Shown piece by piece: positions 7,827 to 10,790 of a DNA stretch of 10,790 nt (positions are counted from its first letter, which is position 1; each line of letters starts with the position of its first letter). This DNA comes from Acidobacteriota bacterium. GTDB lineage: Bacteria; Acidobacteriota; UBA6911; RPQK01; DATIPO01. The stretch covers positions 1 to 10,790 of the forward strand of contig JANQFM010000186.1 in NCBI GenBank assembly GCA_028277865.1. The letters run 5' to 3'. The translations under genes and the position numbers were made by a program. A model generated the notes under the pieces. The model searched no databases, was not told the origin of the DNA, and saw nothing but the letters and a program-made list of their open reading frames with translations.

Positions 7827-7914
7827 GCGAAAGTGGCGGAACTGGCAGACGCGCCAGATTTAGGATCTGGTGGGGTAACACCCCGTGGGGGTTCGAGTCC
7901 CCCCTTTCGCACCA
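7827..7914 (+). tRNA. tRNA-Leu (anticodon UAG), CCA encoded
   Basis: The acceptor stem GCGAAAG (7827-7833) pairs with CTTTCGC (7904-7910), followed by discriminator A and encoded CCA. The anticodon stem CCAGA/TCTGG encloses the loop TTTAGGA, giving anticodon TAG. A long variable arm (GGGG TAACA CCCC type) marks a class II tRNA, and the T arm is GGGGG TTCGAGT CCCCC. Its 3' end borders the recombinase remnant on the opposite strand, 14 bp away, so the gene is probably the attachment site of the decayed element to its right. Confidence 0.97.
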
Positions 7915-7928
7915 GCCTTTTCAACAAC

Positions 7929-8461
7929 TTACGACGATCCATCGGACCCCCGTTCAGCTCCCGCTTCCGGCTGATGCCTGTTTGATGCCTGTGCCGCAAT
8001 CGACTCCGCCTCCGCAGCCTCCAGCCGCTGGACGCTTTTCACCGCCGCAAAGGCGTGCTTGCGGTCGAAGTGGGCGTAGCGCATCGTCGTCTGGATGTCG
8101 GCGTGGCCCAGCAGCTCCTTGACGGTGCGCAGGTCGATCCCTGCATCACCCATTGGGTGGCCCGGAAGTGGCGCAGGTCGTGCAGGCCTACCCAGTTTAA
8201 TCCAGCCTTCTTCTTGCCGGCGGCGAAGGCCTCGCGGGGATCCCTCCAGGGGCGCCGCGTGCGCATGCAAATGAAGACCTCGGGGCGGTCCATCACTCGT
8301 ACCAGGGAGCGCAGCCACTCCACCGCAAAGTCCGACAGCGGCACGTAGCGGGCCTTGCGGCTCTTGGTCTTCTGAAACGCGCGCAGCAGCTGCTTGGAGC
8401 TGGCTTCCAAGCTCACCGCCGTCGTCTTGCCCAGCTCGCTGACCTGGCGCGTGCAGCCCAG
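7929..8461 (-). pseudogene. Tyrosine recombinase (integrase) catalytic remnant, frameshifted
   Basis: The C-terminal catalytic domain of a phage-type integrase, which cuts and rejoins DNA at attachment sites. On the minus strand, a box-I-like GCTRQVSEL is followed by KTKSRKARYVPLSD and then box II HDLRHFRATQWVM, all in the open frame that runs from 9172 to 8039. The rest, GIDLRTVKELLGHADIQTTMRYAH with the LLGH histidine and the tyrosine nucleophile, is in the frame that ends at 7929. Restoring one G at about 8144 (ATGCAGGG to ATGGCAGGG) joins them as WVMAGIDLRTVKELLGH. The N-terminal arm-binding and core-binding domains are not recognisable: upstream the frame runs into primase-like sequence, so the left boundary (8461) is approximate. 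Position 14 bp from the tRNA end supports an integration role. A sequencing error could explain the frameshift but not the missing N-terminus. Confidence 0.8.
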
Positions 8462-8800
8462 GTAGTACTCCGCCTCAAAATCGTCCCGGCTCACCGCCAT
8501 CTCGCGCGACAGGGCGTCCAGCAGGTAGAGGGCGGCGTTGGCGCCGCGGGCCGTCTCCTCGGCCGCCTCGGTCTGGTCCTTGAGCCACTTGGACAGGATG
8601 CTCCAGGCGCCTTCTCGCGCCTCTTCCGGCTGTCGCCGCTGAATCTGTCCACCAGCTGCTGAGCGGCCTTGGTGGGCTCTCGCAGGAAGGCGATCCGGAA
8701 GCGGTCCAGCGTTTCGGCCAGGATCTTGCGGCGGGCGAAAAATGCGACGGCCTGGTCGTCGAGGGGGCGGCCCTGGGAGAGAATTACAGAAAGGATCTCT

Positions 8801-8833
8801 GTTCGCAGTTCGCGGTTCGCAGTTTCGCAGTTG
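8801..8833 (-). repeat. Tandem-word repeat of the 'GCGAACTGCGAAC' type
   Basis: On the minus strand the words GCGAAACTGCGAACCGCGA and ACTGCGAAC repeat with small variations. It lies inside the primase-like pseudogene, 18 bp from copy 4 of the other repeat family, and encodes 'NCEPRTANR' in one frame and 'NCETANRELR' in another. Confidence 0.6.
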
Positions 8834-8850
8834 GGGAGGGGAATCCTCTT

Positions 8851-8892
8851 CTTTGCGCTCTTGTCTTTGCGTCTTTGCGACTTTGCGTGAGA
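8851..8892 (-). repeat. Dispersed 'cgcAAAGacgc' repeat, copy 4
   Basis: On the minus strand it reads TCTCACGCAAAGTCGCAAAG followed by ACGCAAAGACAAGAGCGC. It is the longest of the five copies and is inserted in the linker after the CHC2 zinc finger, where it changes the reading frame. Confidence 0.7.
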
Positions 8893-9172
8893 CCTTCCCG
8901 ATCCCGTACTCCTGAGCCAATCGCCTGCAGGCCTCCTCGGTCGAGATCCCCAGCCGCTTGGCTTCGAACTGGACGGGGCCGCCGCCCTTCCCGCATCCGA
9001 AGCACTTGAATGAGCCGCTGTCAATGTTGACGAAGAAGCTGGGCGTCTTCTCTTCGTGAAGGGGACAGAGCCCTTCGCACTCGGGCTTCCCCGGCAACTT
9101 GCGCAGCTTCGTATGCTGCCCGTAGAAGCTCCGGACGTCGGTCTCTTGGAACAGCCGCTCGGTGAAGTTCAT

Positions 9173-9208
9173 GGTTCAGTTGCCAGTTTCCTGTTGTCAG
9201 TTGTCAGC
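9173..9208 (-). repeat. 'aactgacaactg' repeat, left copy
   Basis: On the minus strand it reads CTGACAACTGACAACAGG and continues AAACTGGCAACTGAACC, abutting the primase-like ATG. An inverted relative lies at 10568-10588. The two bracket the 1.36 kb segment that holds the palindrome cluster and the P-loop-like pseudogene. Confidence 0.6.
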
Positions 9209-9235
9209 ACCGGATCCGCCGGAAACCATCCGCCG

Positions 9236-9332
9236 GGAGCGCCCGCATCTTGCGGGCTTCTGGAGTTTGGCTCTGCTCGGCTGACGAGGACCGGGAACCC
9301 CAGAGCCAGAGCCCGCAAGATGCGGGCGCTCC
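9236..9332. repeat. REP-like inverted pair (BIME-like element)
   Basis: The left unit has GGAG, one C, then the hairpin GCCCGCA-TCT-TGCGGGC (9236-9257). The right unit is its exact reverse complement (9311-9332), with CTCC at the outer end. Each unit is a palindrome preceded by GGAG, the layout known for REP sequences mobilised by RAYT (TnpA-REP) enzymes, and the pair makes a BIME-like structure. No RAYT gene lies in the window. Confidence 0.7.
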
Positions 9333-9390
9333 GTTCGGTGGAGCCCCCGTTTCCTTTCCTTCAGATCCGGAAGCTCCGCATCCTTTCAGA

Positions 9391-9536
9391 GTCCCGTAGG
9401 GACGGCATCATGTAGCCTGGCGTGCCAACCCCAGGTATTCAGAATCCCCCCGACGCTGCAACGACACGGGACGGCACCGCCTCTGCAAGCTCCAGATCTT
9501 CTTTCCGGCGATTCCTGGGGTTTGCACCTCAGGCTA
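9391..9536. repeat. Composite palindromic repeat
   Basis: A GTCCC/GGGAC hairpin (9391-9403) is followed 9 bp later by an inverted repeat whose 23-base arms (9413-9435, 9514-9536) match at 20 of 23 positions. The arms begin TAGCCTG and end ACCCCAGG. The 78 bp between the arms show no further structure or coding. It resembles short palindromic intergenic repeats of environmental bacteria, but I cannot name a family. Confidence 0.6.
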
Positions 9537-9576
9537 GACGCCTCCACCCCGTTCCGGGGCTTCGGAGGGGGATCTC

Positions 9577-9607
9577 ACACTGCGTTTTGGCGTCTTGGCG
9601 CGAAAAT
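9577..9607 (-). repeat. Dispersed 'cgcCAAGacgc' repeat, copy 5
   Basis: On the minus strand it reads GATTTTCGCGCCAAGACGCC followed by AAAACGCAGTG. It begins directly after the stop codon (9611-9609) of the P-loop-like frame, as copy 3 does after the TPR gene. Confidence 0.6.
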
Positions 9608-9608
9608 C

Positions 9609-10506
9609 TCACTGTTGCTCCTCGATCCAGCCGCTCATCAGCCGCCAGGCCTCGTACTCGCCTCGGTCGCTCGACCCGTGCAGGGATCCCAGCAGCGCCT
9701 GCAGGATGACCGTCACCAGCGCCAGGAAGGGATCCAGCTGGTTTCGGGGATGGCCTGGGTGGTGCTTGCTGAGCTTGTCCAGCACCAGCACGCGCCGCTC
9801 GTCCAGCCTGGGGACCACCTTTCGGGCCATGAGCCGGAAGATCCCCGACAGGATGCGGCTGCGGAAGCGGATCACCTCGACGAAGTGCTCCGATTCCAGG
9901 AAATAGTCCTCCTGGAACTCCCGGCGGCACTCCACCTGGAAGGTCCACTTGGATATCTCCTCCGCATCGAAGGTGCTGGTGAACATCGCCAGAGCCCGAT
10001 TCCGGGCCGTCCCCTGAGCCAGCGAGAGAAGCAGGCTGCCCAGGGATCCGTTTCCGCTGCCCGGCGGATCGATGGCCAGCAAGGGATTGCCCGCCAGGGC
10101 GCTTCCCGACTCAATGCTGCAGCCGTAGAGCAAACAGCTCAGCATCTCCGCTGCGGCGGATTTGCTGGAGCCGCAGACAATCCCGTCTGTCCAAACGGCA
10201 TGGTCGGCCCCAGAACCCGCGTGCGGGATCGGGGTTGTAGCTGGCGTCCGGGTCGGGGCGCCGAAAGGGGAGCCGGGACAGCAGGCGCGTCCAGCGGTCC
10301 CAGGGCTCGGAGGGGTAGCGGGTGGCCCAGTCCTGCCCGGACCCCCATATGGGAGAGTTGGAGGCCACCGGCTCGGAGAGCATCACCCCCCGGCCCTGGG
10401 CGAACCCGGCGCCGGCGATGACCGGCTCAAGATCGTGCATCCAGGCGGGGGAGACGGAGAGCTGCAGTCTTCCGGTGCGGGCGTCGATCGACAGAGCCAG
10501 CTCGGA
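9609..10506 (-). pseudogene. Frameshifted protein of unknown family with a P-loop-like motif
   Basis: Two overlapping minus-strand frames look like one broken gene. The upstream frame opens after a stop at 10509 and contains GRGVMLSEPVASNSPIWGSG, then WDRWTRLLSRLPF and PARGFWGR; its first possible ATG is at 10440. Near 10200 coherence passes to the frame ending at 9609, whose first ATG is at 10145 and which, read from before that ATG, gives DGIVCGSSKSAAAEMLSCLLYG, then LAGNPLLAIDPPGSGNGSLG and MFTSTFDAEEISKWTFQVE. PPGSGNGSL resembles a Walker A loop (GxxxxGKS/T) in which lysine is replaced by asparagine. That, and the nearby primase remnant, hint at a replication or DNA-transfer ATPase, but I do not recognise the family. 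If the 178-residue part is expressed alone it would lack a good ribosome binding site. Confidence 0.45.
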
Positions 10507-10603
10507 TCAGGGATCCAAAGTCAGCAATCAGGAACAAGCCGGGTCGGCAGATCGCTTCACCTTGGAGAACTGACAACTAGCAACTGACGGCTTCCCGGTC
10601 TGG
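10507..10603. other. Short spacer with repeat copies
   Basis: This 97-bp gap separates two minus-strand remnants. It carries AGTCAGCAATCAGGAAC (from 10519) and the clearer repeat at 10568-10588. The upstream end of the P-loop-like pseudogene is lost against it. Confidence 0.45.
10568..10588 (+). repeat. 'aactgacaactag' repeat, right copy
   Basis: AACTGACAACTAGCAACTGAC is written here as the two words AACTGACAACT and AGCAACTGAC. It is in inverted orientation to the copy at 9173-9208 and lies 15 bp past the stop codon of the right-edge fragment. Confidence 0.55.
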
Positions 10604-10790
10604 TCACAGTTCGAGAGCAAACCGCAGCGCCTCCCGGACCTCCTGCATCTGCTCCTCCCGTGTCCAGCCCAGCTTTCTCAGCAGGCGGGCATCGGCCAGC
10701 GACCCGACACCCTGGCAGTTGGCGATAGAGGCCCGGTGCAGGAAGGGCAGCTTGCCCAGATCGACTTCGTAGCGGCTGCCGCGATTCTGG
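10604..10790 (-). CDS. Unrecognised protein, C-terminal fragment (runs off window)
   Basis: A minus-strand frame enters from the right edge and ends at TGA 10606-10604, giving 61 residues. It includes RYEVDLGKLPFLHRASIAN, then SLADARLLRKLGWTREEQ and MQEVREALRFALEL. The composition is well balanced, with a plausible helical C-terminus and a high proportion of G or C at third positions, so I think it is real coding sequence. I do not recognise the family. Its place upstream of the broken P-loop-like and primase-like frames on the same strand suggests it belonged to the same integrated element. Whether it is intact cannot be judged from this piece. Confidence 0.55.
   Translation of the reverse strand, partial: QNRGSRYEVDLGKLPFLHRASIANCQGVGSLADARLLRKLGWTREEQMQEVREALRFALEL

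Larger units (their letters stand above)
8462..9172 (-). pseudogene. Primase-like gene remnant with CHC2 zinc finger, broken by repeats and frameshifts
   Basis: The frame from ATG 9172 begins with a DnaG-type CHC2 zinc-binding domain: CPLHEEKTPSFFV (C36, H39) and FKCFGCGKGGGPVQF (C57, C60), then ISTEEACRRLAQEYG. CHC2 domains bind template DNA in primases. From residue 93 the frame crosses two dispersed repeats (encoding VSRKVAKTQR and CEPRTANR). Beyond these, primase-like coding sequence is in a different frame, within 9024-8491: DDQAVAFFARRKILAETLDRFRIAF resembles the start of a DnaG catalytic core. It then appears to shift back to the first frame near 8625 (WSILSKWLKDQTEAAEETARG...LYLLDALSREMA), a segment I do not recognise. 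The Toprim motifs are absent. The start codon lies directly against another repeat (9173-9208), with no good ribosome binding site. Probably from a phage or integrative element, and not functional. Confidence 0.65.
9209..9608. other. Gene-free palindrome-rich stretch
   Basis: These 400 bp hold no supportable gene. From left to right there are a REP-like inverted pair (9236-9332), a GTCCC-GTA-GGGAC hairpin (9391-9403), a 23-bp imperfect inverted repeat (arms 9413-9435 and 9514-9536), a CCCCG-TTC-CGGGG hairpin at 9547-9559 and dispersed repeat copy 5 (9577-9607). Frames crossing it are shadows. Confidence 0.7.

Noticed and set aside
7748..7999. Minus-strand 83-residue frame containing GGLEPPRG and PDPKSGASASSATFA
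   Set aside because: This is the antisense translation of the tRNA-Leu gene, a well-known false protein in databases.
8801..8892. Possible CRISPR-like array in the tandem-word repeats
   Set aside because: The units are only about 9-10 bases, contiguous and imperfect, with no spacers and no cas genes nearby.
9056..9415. 119-codon plus-strand frame over the primase start and REP-like pair
   Set aside because: It is antisense to the CHC2 zinc finger and then crosses non-coding palindromes.
9529..9948. 139-codon minus-strand frame ending in the palindrome cluster
   Set aside because: It overlaps the better P-loop-like frame, is proline and glycine rich, and its end is repeat translation (FSRQDAKTQ).

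Overview
The window looks like chromosomal DNA of a GC-rich member of the Acidobacteriota or a close relative. This rests on gene content, not a marker gene: a GWxTD-domain protein, a secreted protein with a carboxypeptidase-regulatory-like domain plus TPRs, and a very large Oar-like TonB-dependent receptor. That set is typical of the phylum. Short dispersed repeats that leave 'SRKxAKxQ' peptides in reading frames are also common in such genomes.

Layout. (1) 1-168, minus: the first 56 codons of pyrD (dihydroorotate dehydrogenase), divergent from the next gene. (2) 361-2043, plus: a secreted GWxTD-domain protein with a TTG start, a strong Shine-Dalgarno and a TATAAT box just upstream. (3) 2091-3284, minus: a secreted TPR protein, convergent with the GWxTD gene. 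Between the two stop codons lies an inverted pair of dispersed repeats that could act as a two-way terminator. (4) 3372-7082, minus: a 1236-residue TonB-dependent receptor-like outer membrane protein, 87 bp upstream of the TPR gene with a strong hairpin in the gap. (5) 7083-7826: a 0.74 kb gene-free stretch with an AT-rich island, a perfect 10-bp inverted repeat and a terminator-like hairpin. (6) 7827-7914, plus: tRNA-Leu(UAG) with encoded CCA.

From the tRNA 3' end to the window edge the character changes. All recognisable coding sequence is on the minus strand and most is broken: a tyrosine recombinase C-terminus with a one-base frameshift lies 14 bp from the tRNA; a primase-type CHC2 zinc finger is separated from frameshifted primase-like sequence by dispersed repeats; a frameshifted protein has a P-loop-like motif; and an unrecognised C-terminal fragment runs off the edge. 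Between these remnants are several families of short palindromic or tandem-word repeats, including a REP-like pair. I read this as one end of a decayed element that integrated at the tRNA-Leu gene and then collected repeats. No intact defence or mobility system is visible. The best leads are the repeat families and their placement at gene ends, and the AT-rich island as a possible small-RNA locus.
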